From an uncultured Methylococcaceae bacterium (GTDB lineage Bacteria; Pseudomonadota; Gammaproteobacteria; Methylococcales; Methylomonadaceae), in contig CAIPPE010000231.1 in assembly GCA_903866825.1 (NCBI GenBank), positions 1-35,823 of the forward strand: a stretch of 35,823 nt of DNA, written 5' to 3'. This document shows positions 1 to 7,878 of the stretch, piece by piece; the first letter of the stretch is position 1; the number at the start of each line of letters is the position of its first letter. The position numbers were made by a program, and so were the translations under genes. Below the pieces are notes generated by a model. It was not told the DNA's origin, did no database searches, and was given only the letters and a program-made list of their open reading frames with translations.

Positions 1-182
1 TATTGTTGATGAGTAGAAAAATGTTATTTAATGACTTTTCCAATGTCTTATGGTAGCCTTAATTTTATAGAAAATACGTGATTTTATTGCCTGTAATTTT
101 ATCATAATCAGTTAGTTATGCCTTAACTTACTGGCATTGACTCTGGCCCCAGTTATTCCCAGTTATTCCCGCATGGCATCAT
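1..182. other. non-coding left flank with a 10-bp direct duplication
   Basis: No open frame of convincing length or composition is visible here on either strand. The one distinct structure is a perfect head-to-tail duplication of AGTTATTCCC at 151-160 and 161-170. The stretch is AT-rich and leads directly into a decayed nuclease fragment, so it may be the eroded 5' part of that gene, but I cannot read recognisable protein in it. Confidence 0.4.
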
Positions 183-320
183 TTGGTTGTTGGAATAAAA
201 AAGTTTAATGCGAATCAAGTTGAAACAGAAAACCAATGTTGGTTAAAATTCTTTAAAGACGGTGAGAGCTTAAATAATGAAGCCTTACCTGATTGGATGA
301 TGGTGGTCGGTACGTTCTGA
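183..320 (+). pseudogene. C-terminal remnant of an Rpn-type PD-(D/E)XK nuclease/putative transposase
   Basis: The frame is open from 183 to the TGA at 318-320, but no start codon with a ribosome site precedes it. The 45 encoded residues include CWLKFFKDGE followed by SLNNEALPDWM. From memory this matches the stretch after the catalytic core in Rpn-family recombination-promoting nucleases, where a W-x-x-F-F-K-x-G-E block is followed by LP-x-WM. After PDWM the family normally continues with a helix of the TPEM type; here the frame runs into unrelated residues and stops. The catalytic part is absent. This is therefore a relic, not a functional gene. A chance resemblance is possible but unlikely given the length of the matching block. 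Confidence 0.42.
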
Positions 321-332
321 AAAACCAAACGG

Positions 333-746
333 GTAGCCTATTTTCCTTTTAGGATAGCCTATTCCGGTTAATGTACTTATGTCAGGCATTAATCAATGAT
401 CAATAATGGTTTTTGCATATCCTAAAAGCATTTATTGATAGCCTATTCTCCTTGTTGTACTTCCGATTTTGCTTTTTGTACGTCCTATTCTCCTTTTAGG
501 ATATCCTATTTTGCTTATTCAATGTACTTGATGGCTTTCTTGATAGCCTATTTTGGGTATTCAATATTCAATAAGGCGTATCGGTTATCCTTTTGGCAGT
601 TTTGTATTTATAATTTTCCTTATAGGAGACACCACAGGCTCAATAGGATAAGCAGTTGGTGGAATAGGATACGTGATTAGCACTTTAGGATGCCTCATTA
701 GCCCAATAGGATAATTTGCGGGTCTGATACGAAGTCTCACGGGTAT
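333..746. repeat. degenerate 21-bp tandem repeat cluster with an internal inversion
   Basis: Units related to ATAGCCTATT plus a T-rich tail start at 333, 354, 417, 438, 459, 480, 501, 522, 543, 564, 585 and 606, all on one 21-base register. Units at about 375 and 396 are badly eroded, but the register survives them. From 621 the motif appears reverse-complemented (AATAGGA-like) at 621, 642, 663, 684, 705 and 726, again exactly 21 bases apart. Because 21 is a multiple of three, translation gives heptapeptide repeats on both strands: IAYSPCC, TSYSPFR, ISYFAYS and IAYFGYS forward; YPIGLMR, YPIPPTA and YPIEPVV in reverse. There is no convincing start site, so I treat it as a repeat and not as a gene. 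It could be a relic of a heptad-repeat protein or a non-coding array. Confidence 0.75.
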
Positions 747-1009
747 TTTTGCATACTGTGTTGCCAATTTATTAAATGGCTTGGGTCAATTAGGAAATGC
801 CCCCAGCTATTTATCTCCACTTTTCGGAAAAATACGTAACTAATGATCCAAAAAAATAATTAAATAGTCAATTCTTACAGTCGGTTATCCCTTACTACGC
901 CATAACCCGGTTATGATTAACCATTATTTTAATAATAAAACTATCTATTTAAACTAAGTGGCCTATAGTAAGTGACTCAGAAGGATAATGAATAAAAGGG
1001 ATAAGTTCA
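747..1009. other. non-coding spacer with a 13-bp palindrome
   Basis: No gene is visible. A perfect palindrome with a central base, ATAACCCGGTTAT, lies at 902-914 and could be a protein-binding site; the half-site GGTTAT also occurs just upstream near 884. The end of the stretch carries a purine-rich segment (AAGGG near 997) that could serve as the ribosome site for the small ORF at 1010. No clear sigma-70 promoter stands out. Confidence 0.3.
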
Positions 1010-1210
1010 ATGAAGAGAACTATAGGGTTACTCGACTTTGTCACGCTTTCTGTGAACGATAAAATCGTATTATATAAAAACATTGCCATTCAACTGGCAG
1101 ATACACTCCTTTTCCCCAATCTTGAAGTCCCGATAGAAACTATTAATGCAGTCGTTGCTGATTTTGAAGCAGCCATTTTGGCAGCAATGGTCATGAGTGA
1201 CTCTATTTAA
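1010..1210 (+). CDS. small hypothetical protein, possibly a truncated N-terminal domain
   Basis: This 66-residue ORF starts with ATG and has a purine-rich stretch (AAAAGGG) about ten bases upstream. The protein is a mix of hydrophobic and acidic residues without a signal peptide or membrane helix. Its second half, from LFPNLEVPIETIN to ADFEAAILAA, resembles the pattern FPNP-x-P-x-x-x-(I/L)-x-x-A-(L/V)-x-x-FxAA-(I/L)-x-AA found near the N-terminus of small proteins of about 200 residues often annotated near fibronectin-type-III or phage genes. In those proteins a further region follows; here a TAA stops the frame at 1208. It may be a shortened, decayed copy. Function unknown. It is isolated, with 227 non-coding bases before the next gene. 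Confidence 0.4.
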   Translation: MKRTIGLLDFVTLSVNDKIVLYKNIAIQLADTLLFPNLEVPIETINAVVADFEAAILAAMVMSDSI

Positions 1211-1437
1211 TTGACCATTAATACAAGGTAATAGAAAAAATTCCATAGTTAACAACTTTACGTTTGTTTATCCTATGCACACCCTGTTTTCCTTGCAGAA
1301 TACGGGTCACAGCTTTACACCTTCATGTCCTCCATTCCCGTTGTATACGTTTTCGTTTTAAAAGAATGGGATCGAAAGTATATACTCTATATAATACTGA
1401 CTAATTTTTTAATGATCACACACGGGTAATTAAGGTA

Positions 1438-1911
1438 ATGCATAAGAAATTTTTAAATCTGGTTTTTTTAGTGCTGGCATTGTCATCGTTTTCAGTGAGC
1501 GCAGAGCTTTTGGGCAAAGACGCAATACCTGCTCAAGTATTAGACCAATTTTATAAACGACATCCGAATGCAATCGATGTTTCTGCTGAAAAGAAGGTTC
1601 ATTTTAAGCAGGATTTATACGAAATATTTTTTAAACTAGAGAAAGATAAAGAAACTAACATTGAGTTGTATAGAACCAATGGTCGTTTTTTTGTGAATGC
1701 TGATGATGTAACGACTTCAAATATGATGCCTACGGCTAGTTATGATAGTTTAAAGGCAGCATTTGATCCTTATACCATTAAAGAGGCTATTTTAGTTGTT
1801 AATCCAAATGGTGCTGGTGAGGAATATGATTTGACAATTAACTCATCGGGTGTTGATTGGAGCGTCATTATAGATTATAAAGGAAACATAACTCATAAAG
1901 TACGTGATTAA
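1438..1911 (+). CDS. secreted PepSY-like protein
   Basis: The 157-residue protein opens with a clear Sec signal peptide: positive residues, then a hydrophobic core and likely cleavage after SVSA (residue 22). The mature part has the layout of PepSY-like (BLIP-like fold) periplasmic proteins: IPAQVLDQFYKRHPNA, then a strand ending in YEIFFK, then a glycine turn (NGRFFV). A second, weaker copy may follow (SYDSLKAAFDPYTIKEA through ITHKV), so two tandem lobes are possible. Such proteins are usually small periplasmic binding or inhibitory modules without enzyme residues. The gene stands alone 54 bases before sdhC. The ribosome site (AAGG) is unusually close to the ATG. The exact role is unknown. 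Confidence 0.72.
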   Translation: MHKKFLNLVFLVLALSSFSVSAELLGKDAIPAQVLDQFYKRHPNAIDVSAEKKVHFKQDLYEIFFKLEKDKETNIELYRTNGRFFVNADDVTTSNMMPTASYDSLKAAFDPYTIKEAILVVNPNGAGEEYDLTINSSGVDWSVIIDYKGNITHKVRD

Positions 1912-1965
1912 ATGTTTGAATTAGGTTTAATGACACAAGTTTAATGAAAACAAAAGGATATTAAG

Positions 1966-2343
1966 ATGGCAAAGAAGAATAACAGACCTATTTCGCCCCA
2001 TTTGCAAATCTACAGATTACCTTTAACAGGTATCGTTTCCATATCACATCGCATGACGGGTGTCATGCTGTCAGCTGGACTGGTTCTTTTTGTATATATC
2101 ATCTATGCAGTTCTTGGGGGGGCAGTGACTTATGCAGCCATGCAGGCTTTTGCAGGCTTCTGGCTCATAAAAGCAGTGTATTGGGGCTTTGTTTACGCAC
2201 TCTTTTTTCACTTGTGTCATGGTGTGCGTCATTTAATCTGGGATGCGGGTAATAGCTTTGATCGCGAAACATTAAACCGTTACGCATTGATTGAACTGGG
2301 TGCTTCATTAGTCCTCACTCTCACTGTTTTGTTATTCATCTGA
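1966..2343 (+). CDS. sdhC: succinate dehydrogenase cytochrome b556 subunit
   Basis: SdhC is one of the two membrane anchors of succinate:quinone oxidoreductase (complex II) in the inner membrane and helps bind haem b and ubiquinone. The 125 residues match the usual family length. The N-terminal signature RPISPHLQIYRLPLTG is followed by SISHRMTGV, both characteristic of SdhC, and three hydrophobic helices follow. The motif HLCHGVRHLIWD supplies the candidate axial haem histidine. An AAGGA ribosome site sits seven bases before the ATG. This is the first gene of the sdhCDAB-sdhE operon; sdhD follows after 13 bases. Confidence 0.95.
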   Translation: MAKKNNRPISPHLQIYRLPLTGIVSISHRMTGVMLSAGLVLFVYIIYAVLGGAVTYAAMQAFAGFWLIKAVYWGFVYALFFHLCHGVRHLIWDAGNSFDRETLNRYALIELGASLVLTLTVLLFI

Positions 2344-2356
2344 CTTAAAGGCTATT

Positions 2357-2737
2357 ATGGAATTTAGATCACCCTTAGCTAATGTCCGTGGGCTAGGCTC
2401 AGCAAAATCAGGAACTTCACATTGGTGGATGCAACGTGTTACTGCGGTAGCACTTGTTCCATTATCTTTTTGGTTAGTTACATTTCTTAATTTAAGCTTA
2501 ACAGCACCCTATCAGGAAACGATTGCATGGGTCACTTCTCCCATTAATACAGTCTGTCTTGTGGCACTGATTCTGGTGATTTTTTATCATGCTGCTTTAG
2601 GTTTGCAAGTGGTTATAGAAGATTATATCGCTGCTGAAGGTATTAAAATTATTGCAGTCTGGACGGTAAATCTAAGTTTTCTACTGTTAGCACTGGCGGC
2701 ATTGATTGCTGTGTTTCGTATACTATTAATAGGGTAA
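2357..2737 (+). CDS. sdhD: succinate dehydrogenase hydrophobic membrane anchor subunit
   Basis: SdhD is the second membrane anchor of complex II and pairs with SdhC to form the haem and quinone pocket. The 126-residue protein starts with the family-typical segment RSPLANVRGLGSAKSG and then SHWWMQRVTAVALVPL, leading into the first of three transmembrane helices. HAALGLQVVIEDYI carries the expected haem-ligand histidine and the nearby Asp-Tyr pair associated with the quinone site. It lies between sdhC and sdhA with only three bases before sdhA, so the operon is tightly packed. Confidence 0.94.
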   Translation: MEFRSPLANVRGLGSAKSGTSHWWMQRVTAVALVPLSFWLVTFLNLSLTAPYQETIAWVTSPINTVCLVALILVIFYHAALGLQVVIEDYIAAEGIKIIAVWTVNLSFLLLALAALIAVFRILLIG

Positions 2738-2740
2738 CTT

Positions 2741-4525
2741 ATGTCGGCAGATTATAAAATTATTGAGCACACTTACGATGTTATTGTTGTGGGTGCGGGC
2801 GGGGCAGGGCTTAGAGCGACATTGGGAATGGCCGAAAGAGGTTTAAAAACAGCGTGTATCTCTAAAGTATTTCCAACACGCAGTCATACCGTCGCTGCTC
2901 AGGGCGGTATCAGTGCTGCCCTGGGTAATATGGGGGAAGATGACTGGCGTTTTCACATGTACGATACCGTTAAAGGCTCTGACTGGCTGGGTGATCAGGA
3001 TGCGATTGAATACATGTGTCGCGAAGCGATGGCAGCCGTTATCGAGTTAGAACATTATGGCGTGCCTTTCTCAAGAACAGCCGAAGGTAAAATTTACCAA
3101 CGGGCCTTTGGTGGCATGACTACACATTATGGAAAGGGTCAGGCACAACGGACTTGTGCAGCAGCCGATAAAACCGGTCACGCCATTTTACATACGCTTT
3201 ATCAACAAGCTCTAAAGCATAATGCCGAATTTTTTGTTGAGTATATCGTGCTCGATTTAATCATGGAAAATGGCGAGTGTCGCGGGGTTTTGGCCTGGTG
3301 TCTGGATGATGGCTCATTGCATCTGTTTAAGGCTCATGTCACTGTTTTAGCGACCGGCGGTTATGGACGGAGTTATTTTTCCTGTACGTCTGCGCACACG
3401 GTTACCGGTGATGGTAACGCAATGGTTTTGCGTGCGGGCTTGCCTTTACAGGATATGGAGTTTATTCAGTTTCATCCGACTGGCATTTACGGCTCAGGCT
3501 GTTTGATTACGGAAGGTGTGAGAGGTGAGGGGGGGTATTTAACTAACTCTGAGGGGGAGCGCTTTATGGAGCGCTATGCACCTCACGCAAAAGACCTGGC
3601 ATCTCGTGATGTCGTGAGTCGTGCCATGACCATTGAAATTCAGGAAGGGCGGGGCGTCGGTAAGCTTAAAGATCATATTTATTTGCATATTGAACACCTT
3701 GATCCTGAGCTTATTCATGAACGCTTACCCGGTATTGCTGAAACATCAAAGATTTTTGCTGGTGTTGATGTGACCAAAGATCCTATTCCCGTCTTGCCAA
3801 CAGTACATTATAACATGGGGGGAATTCCAACTAATTATAAGGCTGAGGTGGTCACGTTAGAAGGTGATGACCCTGATAAAGTAGTGCCTGGTTTAATGGC
3901 TATTGGAGAAGCAGCTTGTGTGTCAGTTCATGGTGCAAATCGTTTAGGCTCAAACTCGCTACTGGATTTAGTTGTATTTGGACGCTCTGCGGCGATTCGT
4001 TGTGCCGAATTGATTAAGCCAGGAACGGCTCAAAAACCACTGGCTAAATCAGCTTGCGATAAAGCCATAGCCCGTTTTGACAAGATTCGTAATGCCAATG
4101 GTGGGTTAACGACGTCAGAAATTCGCTTGAACATGCAAAAAACCATGCAGGCTAAAGCGGCTGTTTTTAGAACTCAAGTCACTTTGGATGAAGGCATTGC
4201 TGCTATGGCCGAGATTACCAAATCCTTTGAAGCTGTGGGGGTTAAAGACAAGTCACTCATCTGGAATACAGATCTGGTCGAAACATTAGAACTGGATAAT
4301 CTGCTAAGTCAGGCGAGCGTTGCCATTCATGCAGCAGGTAATCGCCATGAGAGTCGAGGCGGTCATGCACGGGAAGATTTCCCGGGTCGAGATGATGATA
4401 ACTGGTTAAAGCACACTTTGACGTGGTTGGTTGATGATAAGGTAAAAATTGATTATCGCCCTGTACATTTATATACATTGACTGACGAAGTCAGTGCGAT
4501 TCCACCTAAAGAGAGGGTTTACTAA
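2741..4525 (+). CDS. sdhA: succinate dehydrogenase flavoprotein subunit
   Basis: SdhA oxidises succinate to fumarate in the TCA cycle using covalently bound FAD, on the cytoplasmic face of the inner membrane. The 594 residues match the family length. The N-terminal dinucleotide-binding motif is GAGGAGLRA; the histidine in [10 protein letters not shown] is the expected 8-alpha-FAD attachment site, the target of SdhE. Further hallmarks are [28 protein letters not shown] and the C-terminal [13 protein letters not shown] block with substrate-binding residues. Its stop codon overlaps the start of sdhB by one base (TAATG), which suggests translational coupling and balanced output of the two catalytic subunits. 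Confidence 0.97.
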   Translation: MSADYKIIEHTYDVIVVGAGGAGLRATLGMAERGLKTACISKVFPTRSHTVAAQGGISAALGNMGEDDWRFHMYDTVKGSDWLGDQDAIEYMCREAMAAVIELEHYGVPFSRTAEGKIYQRAFGGMTTHYGKGQAQRTCAAADKTGHAILHTLYQQALKHNAEFFVEYIVLDLIMENGECRGVLAWCLDDGSLHLFKAHVTVLATGGYGRSYFSCTSAHTVTGDGNAMVLRAGLPLQDMEFIQFHPTGIYGSGCLITEGVRGEGGYLTNSEGERFMERYAPHAKDLASRDVVSRAMTIEIQEGRGVGKLKDHIYLHIEHLDPELIHERLPGIAETSKIFAGVDVTKDPIPVLPTVHYNMGGIPTNYKAEVVTLEGDDPDKVVPGLMAIGEAACVSVHGANRLGSNSLLDLVVFGRSAAIRCAELIKPGTAQKPLAKSACDKAIARFDKIRNANGGLTTSEIRLNMQKTMQAKAAVFRTQVTLDEGIAAMAEITKSFEAVGVKDKSLIWNTDLVETLELDNLLSQASVAIHAAGNRHESRGGHAREDFPGRDDDNWLKHTLTWLVDDKVKIDYRPVHLYTLTDEVSAIPPKERVY

Positions 4526-5310
4526 TGGCTGAATTTACGTTGCCCAAAAACTCGGTATTAACCGAAGGTAAAACCTTTAAAGCCGCTGAAGGTATCACCA
4601 ATATACGTCGTTTTGAAGTCTATCGTTGGGACCCTGATTCAGGTGAAAATCCCCGAATTGATAGCTACGAACTGGATATGGATACGTGTGGCCCAATGAT
4701 ATTGGATGCCATCTTAAAAATTAAAAATGAAATAGACAGTACCTTAACTTTCAGGCGGTCTTGTCGTGAAGGTGTGTGTGGTTCCTGTGCAATGACGGTT
4801 AACGGTAAGAATACCCTGGCCTGCACTAAAGCCATTGACTCGTATCCTGATACGATTAAAATCTTCCCACTACCACACATGCAGGTTATCAAAGATCTTG
4901 TGCCTGATATGACTCATTTTTATGCTCAATATGCGTCTATTAAACCCTGGATTGAAACGCAAACACCGGCGCCTGCTGATTCTGAACGACTGCAAAGTAA
5001 AGAAGATCGTGAAAGCTTAGATGGCTTATATGAGTGTGTGTTGTGTGCTTGTTGCTCAACCAGTTGTCCTAGCTATTGGTGGAACAGCGAACGGTATTTA
5101 GGCCCCGCCGTTTTGTTGCAGGCTTATCGTTGGTTAGTCGATACTCGCGATGAAAATACAGGCGAGCGTCTAGATGAATTAGAAGATCCCTTTAAGTTAT
5201 ATCGTTGCCATACTATTATGAATTGTACCGATACCTGTCCAAAAGGCTTAAATCCGGCAAAGGCTATAGCCGAAACCAAGAAGCTTTTAGTGCAGAGAAA
5301 ATTGGGTTAA
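4525..5310 (+). CDS. sdhB: succinate dehydrogenase iron-sulfur subunit
   Basis: SdhB passes electrons from the flavin of SdhA to the quinone site through three iron-sulfur clusters. All cluster ligands are visible in order: [15 protein letters not shown] with a later TLAC for [2Fe-2S]; [16 protein letters not shown] for [4Fe-4S]; and [17 protein letters not shown] for [3Fe-4S]. The length of 261 residues is slightly above the E. coli homologue because of an N-terminal extension of roughly twenty residues (start to about EGITNIR). The gene overlaps both neighbours by one base. Confidence 0.97.
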   Translation: MAEFTLPKNSVLTEGKTFKAAEGITNIRRFEVYRWDPDSGENPRIDSYELDMDTCGPMILDAILKIKNEIDSTLTFRRSCREGVCGSCAMTVNGKNTLACTKAIDSYPDTIKIFPLPHMQVIKDLVPDMTHFYAQYASIKPWIETQTPAPADSERLQSKEDRESLDGLYECVLCACCSTSCPSYWWNSERYLGPAVLLQAYRWLVDTRDENTGERLDELEDPFKLYRCHTIMNCTDTCPKGLNPAKAIAETKKLLVQRKLG

Positions 5311-5537
5311 TGGATCAACTCTCAAAGCTGAGATGGCAATGCAGGCGCGGAACTAAAGAACTGGATTTGCTCTTGCAGCGCTATCTGGCAACGAACTATT
5401 TAACGGCAGATGCTAACGAGAAGGCCCTGTTTCTTGAGTTGTTAAGGTTAGAAGATGATGATTTATTTGCTGTTTTAATGGGGCAGTTAAGGTTGAAGTA
5501 TCCTCAGTTTATTCAATTTATACAGCCATTAAATTAG
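5310..5537 (+). CDS. sdhE: FAD assembly factor SdhE (YgfY/Sdh5 family)
   Basis: SdhE is a small cytoplasmic factor that promotes covalent attachment of FAD to SdhA. I chose the ATG that overlaps the sdhB stop codon (TAATG), because the frame open further upstream lies inside sdhB. This gives 75 residues, close to the family size. The N-terminal LRWQCRRGTKELD contains the conserved RGxxE motif (residues 13-17) required for flavinylation, and EKALFLELLRLEDDDLF matches the second half of the five-helix fold. Being the last gene of the sdh operon, downstream of the subunit it matures, strongly supports the call. Confidence 0.93.
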   Translation: MDQLSKLRWQCRRGTKELDLLLQRYLATNYLTADANEKALFLELLRLEDDDLFAVLMGQLRLKYPQFIQFIQPLN

Positions 5538-5665
5538 ATAAGGGTATGAGTGATTTAGATAACAGAATGCTTTATGTTAATATAAGCGGTTTATAACAAT
5601 CGCTTTAAAGGCATAAACACACGTCTGCCATTAGAGTGACTTCACAACGAAATTAACGAATTTTT

Positions 5666-6250
5666 ATGGAAGAACTATTTATTGGCTGGCTTAAGGAATA
5701 CGGTTACGTAATTTTATTCCTTTGGAGTGTTATTGAAGGTGAGATGGGACTCATCATGGGGGGGATACTTTCTCATACCGGCGACCTACAATATTTTGTT
5801 ACCATCTTTGTTGCGGGTCTGGGTGGGTTTACAGGCGATCAGATATACTTTTATATAGGTCGATTTAATAAAGGCTATATTCAACGAAAACTCCATAAGC
5901 AGCGGCGTAAGTTTGCCATTGCCCATCTTTTGTTAAGAAAATATGGCTGGCCTATTATTTTTGTACAACGATATATGTATGGTTTGCGGACAGTAATACC
6001 CATGTCTATTGGCATTACCAAGTACTCAGGTAAAAAATTTGCATTTATTAACTTAATGAGCGCCTGGGCATGGGCGGCAATTACAGTAACGCCTGCTTAT
6101 TATTATGGAGCAGAAATATTGGTTTTGTTGAGTTATGCCAAACAGCATTGGTATTTTGCTTTGCCGTTAGCAGCCGGTTTTGTTTATGGTGTTTATGTCT
6201 ATTTTAATAAACTTGAGCAGCATTTTTTAACCAAGCGTAAGAACCGCTGA
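5666..6250 (+). CDS. DedA/VTT-family inner membrane protein
   Basis: The 194-residue protein is a polytopic membrane protein of the DedA (VTT/SNARE-associated) family, implicated in phospholipid flipping and maintenance of the proton motive force. Characteristic parts are SVIEGEMGLIMGGILSHTG near the N-terminus, with the conserved acidic residue after the first helix, then GGFTGDQIYFYIGR, and the loop FVQRYMYGLRTVIPMSIG, which matches the F-x-R-x-x-x-x-x-R-x-x-x-P-x-x-x-G signature. The C-terminal helix is followed by a basic tail. It stands alone after the sdh operon and converges with cpdA; only five bases separate the two stop codons and no terminator hairpin is visible. Confidence 0.85.
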   Translation: MEELFIGWLKEYGYVILFLWSVIEGEMGLIMGGILSHTGDLQYFVTIFVAGLGGFTGDQIYFYIGRFNKGYIQRKLHKQRRKFAIAHLLLRKYGWPIIFVQRYMYGLRTVIPMSIGITKYSGKKFAFINLMSAWAWAAITVTPAYYYGAEILVLLSYAKQHWYFALPLAAGFVYGVYVYFNKLEQHFLTKRKNR

Positions 6251-6255
6251 GCTTA

Positions 6256-7026
6256 TTACGAAGCCCAAACATTGATTCGCCTAACATCTGTTTCAAATCG
6301 ACCATTATGGTAAAGTTTCAACCATCGATAACCCGGGGCTTCAGTCGTTATTTGTCCAGATTTTGATAAAGATTGATAACCAGTCGATGGCGTAGAGAAG
6401 TAACAGATACCGTTTTGATTGATAGTAAAGTCCTGATGAACGTGACCGGATATTACAAGTTTTATGGTGTTGAATCGTTCAAAATGTTGCATTACTTGTT
6501 CATGGTTTCGTAATTCAATATTGATACCACGATCTTGATGGTCTGGTACGTTGTGATGCATCGCAATTACGGTCCATTTATGAGGATAGTTAACCACTAG
6601 TTTTTCTATGCGCTCTAATTCAGCAGGAGAGATTTCACCTTCGTAGTTGTTTTCTTTGGGGCAATGATTAGAATCAACTAAAATAATTTGCCAGTTATCC
6701 AGGAGGCAATGGGTTTCAGTGGAAAGAAAGGGGAGAGGGTAAGCCTGATTAGCATTTTCACGGTTATCATGATTACCTAGTACATAATAGACACGTGAGG
6801 AAAAGACTTTTAAGCTGTCGGCTATGAACTGGTATGTCTCCAGATTGCCGTCGTGTGCCAGGTCCCCCGTGATTATAATAATATCCGGGTTTTCATAATG
6901 TTGTTGAATATGGCTTAAAACCTGGTTGTAGGTATCCCTAGTATTGACATGATTAAACAGTGCATCAGAATTAGCAAATAAATGTAAATCAGTCAGTTGT
7001 AAAATAGTAGTGAAATCACGTTTCAT
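6256..7026 (-). CDS. cpdA: 3',5'-cyclic-AMP phosphodiesterase (CpdA/Icc)
   Basis: CpdA hydrolyses cAMP to AMP and so lowers Crp-dependent signalling. The 256-residue protein has all metal-binding blocks of the class III (calcineurin-like) phosphodiesterases in order: LTDLHLF (residues 11-17), GDLAHDG (54-60), GNHDNR (84-89), an AMHHNV histidine block, and GHVHQ near residue 205. FSTPSTGYQS after the last block is typical of the CpdA branch and not of other metallophosphoesterases. Its start overlaps the stop of the upstream methyltransferase by four bases (ATGA), so the two are probably co-translated, with nadB further upstream. Confidence 0.9.
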   Translation of the reverse strand: MKRDFTTILQLTDLHLFANSDALFNHVNTRDTYNQVLSHIQQHYENPDIIIITGDLAHDGNLETYQFIADSLKVFSSRVYYVLGNHDNRENANQAYPLPFLSTETHCLLDNWQIILVDSNHCPKENNYEGEISPAELERIEKLVVNYPHKWTVIAMHHNVPDHQDRGINIELRNHEQVMQHFERFNTIKLVISGHVHQDFTINQNGICYFSTPSTGYQSLSKSGQITTEAPGYRWLKLYHNGRFETDVRRINVWAS

Positions 7027-7829
7027 TTACGGGCTATTGCTTCGCAACGTGCTCGGGCAAAAAAACTGGCAGGATTGTCACACCAATGATCCAATGCTTC
7101 ACACTGCTTAATTAATTCTGTAGGGGTTAGCCAATGTTGATCCAGAATTAGCTCCCGATGATCCTTGTTTAAGAATTGTTGCCAATAATCACGTATGCTG
7201 TGTTTATCAGCATCAGTTGCAAAAGTATCATAGGTGCAAGTAATAGTAATATTTTTAAAGCCTTGTTCTAGTAACAAGCGTTTATGCTCTGAGCCGAAAT
7301 ATATATTGCCTCCCTGATATCTAAATACTTTTTCGATGGTTGTCCAGGCCGCTGTTAAATAATCTGTTTGGGGCATCATCATATCGCCACTATGACAAGC
7401 ATCTCGCAAGGCTACCAATCCACCGGGTTTTAATACCCGAAGAAATTCTGCTAAAGCTTTTTCTGGCGTTAGTAAATGATAGAGCACGGCATGAGCAAAG
7501 ACTACATCGAACTGCTCATCCGCATAAGGGAGCGAATAGGCTGAGCCGGTTGTAAAGTGGGCATTAGTGATGGCTCGTTCATTTTGAAGTCGTAAGGCCT
7601 GCTCAATTTGAATCGGGCTACTGTCAATGCCAAAAACAGAGCCTGGGCTAACTAATTCTGCAATGTCTAGCGTCATTGAGCCAGGACCACAACCACAGTC
7701 TAAAACGGTTAAGTTTGGTGTTAAATAGGGCTTTAAAAACGCGCCCTGTTTTACAAAGGTTCTTTGTTTAAATTGGTCAATAATTTGGGGTGAATAACCA
7801 CCGCTGTATTGCTCTATTTTGGTTGTCAT
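7023..7829 (-). CDS. class I SAM-dependent methyltransferase
   Basis: This 268-residue protein is a small-molecule-type methyltransferase of the UbiE/MenG-like class. Motif I is VLDCGCGPGSMTLDIA; the acidic residue that binds the SAM ribose follows in VFGIDSS; motif II lies in FDVVFAHAVLYHL and motif III in RVLKPGGLVALRD. The C-terminal third is mostly helical and probably forms the substrate cap. I prefer the ATG at 7829; a GTG two codons upstream is also possible and neither has a strong ribosome site. It lies 49 bases after nadB and overlaps cpdA by four bases. The substrate cannot be deduced from the sequence. Confidence 0.8.
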   Translation of the reverse strand: MTTKIEQYSGGYSPQIIDQFKQRTFVKQGAFLKPYLTPNLTVLDCGCGPGSMTLDIAELVSPGSVFGIDSSPIQIEQALRLQNERAITNAHFTTGSAYSLPYADEQFDVVFAHAVLYHLLTPEKALAEFLRVLKPGGLVALRDACHSGDMMMPQTDYLTAAWTTIEKVFRYQGGNIYFGSEHKRLLLEQGFKNITITCTYDTFATDADKHSIRDYWQQFLNKDHRELILDQHWLTPTELIKQCEALDHWCDNPASFFARARCEAIARK

Positions 7830-7878
7830 GTTCACAGTAAATAAAAGTCTATCAATTAAATAAGCTCATTTTCAGGCA

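Noticed and set aside
435-680. An 81-residue plus-strand ORF and an overlapping 60-residue minus-strand ORF (585-767)
   Set aside because: Both are translations of the 21-bp repeat cluster, which stays open because the unit is a multiple of three and lacks stops; neither has a ribosome site or protein-like composition.
5205-5310. Upstream extension of sdhE
   Set aside because: The extension lies inside sdhB in a different frame; the overlapping ATG at 5310 gives the normal family length with the RGxxE motif in place.
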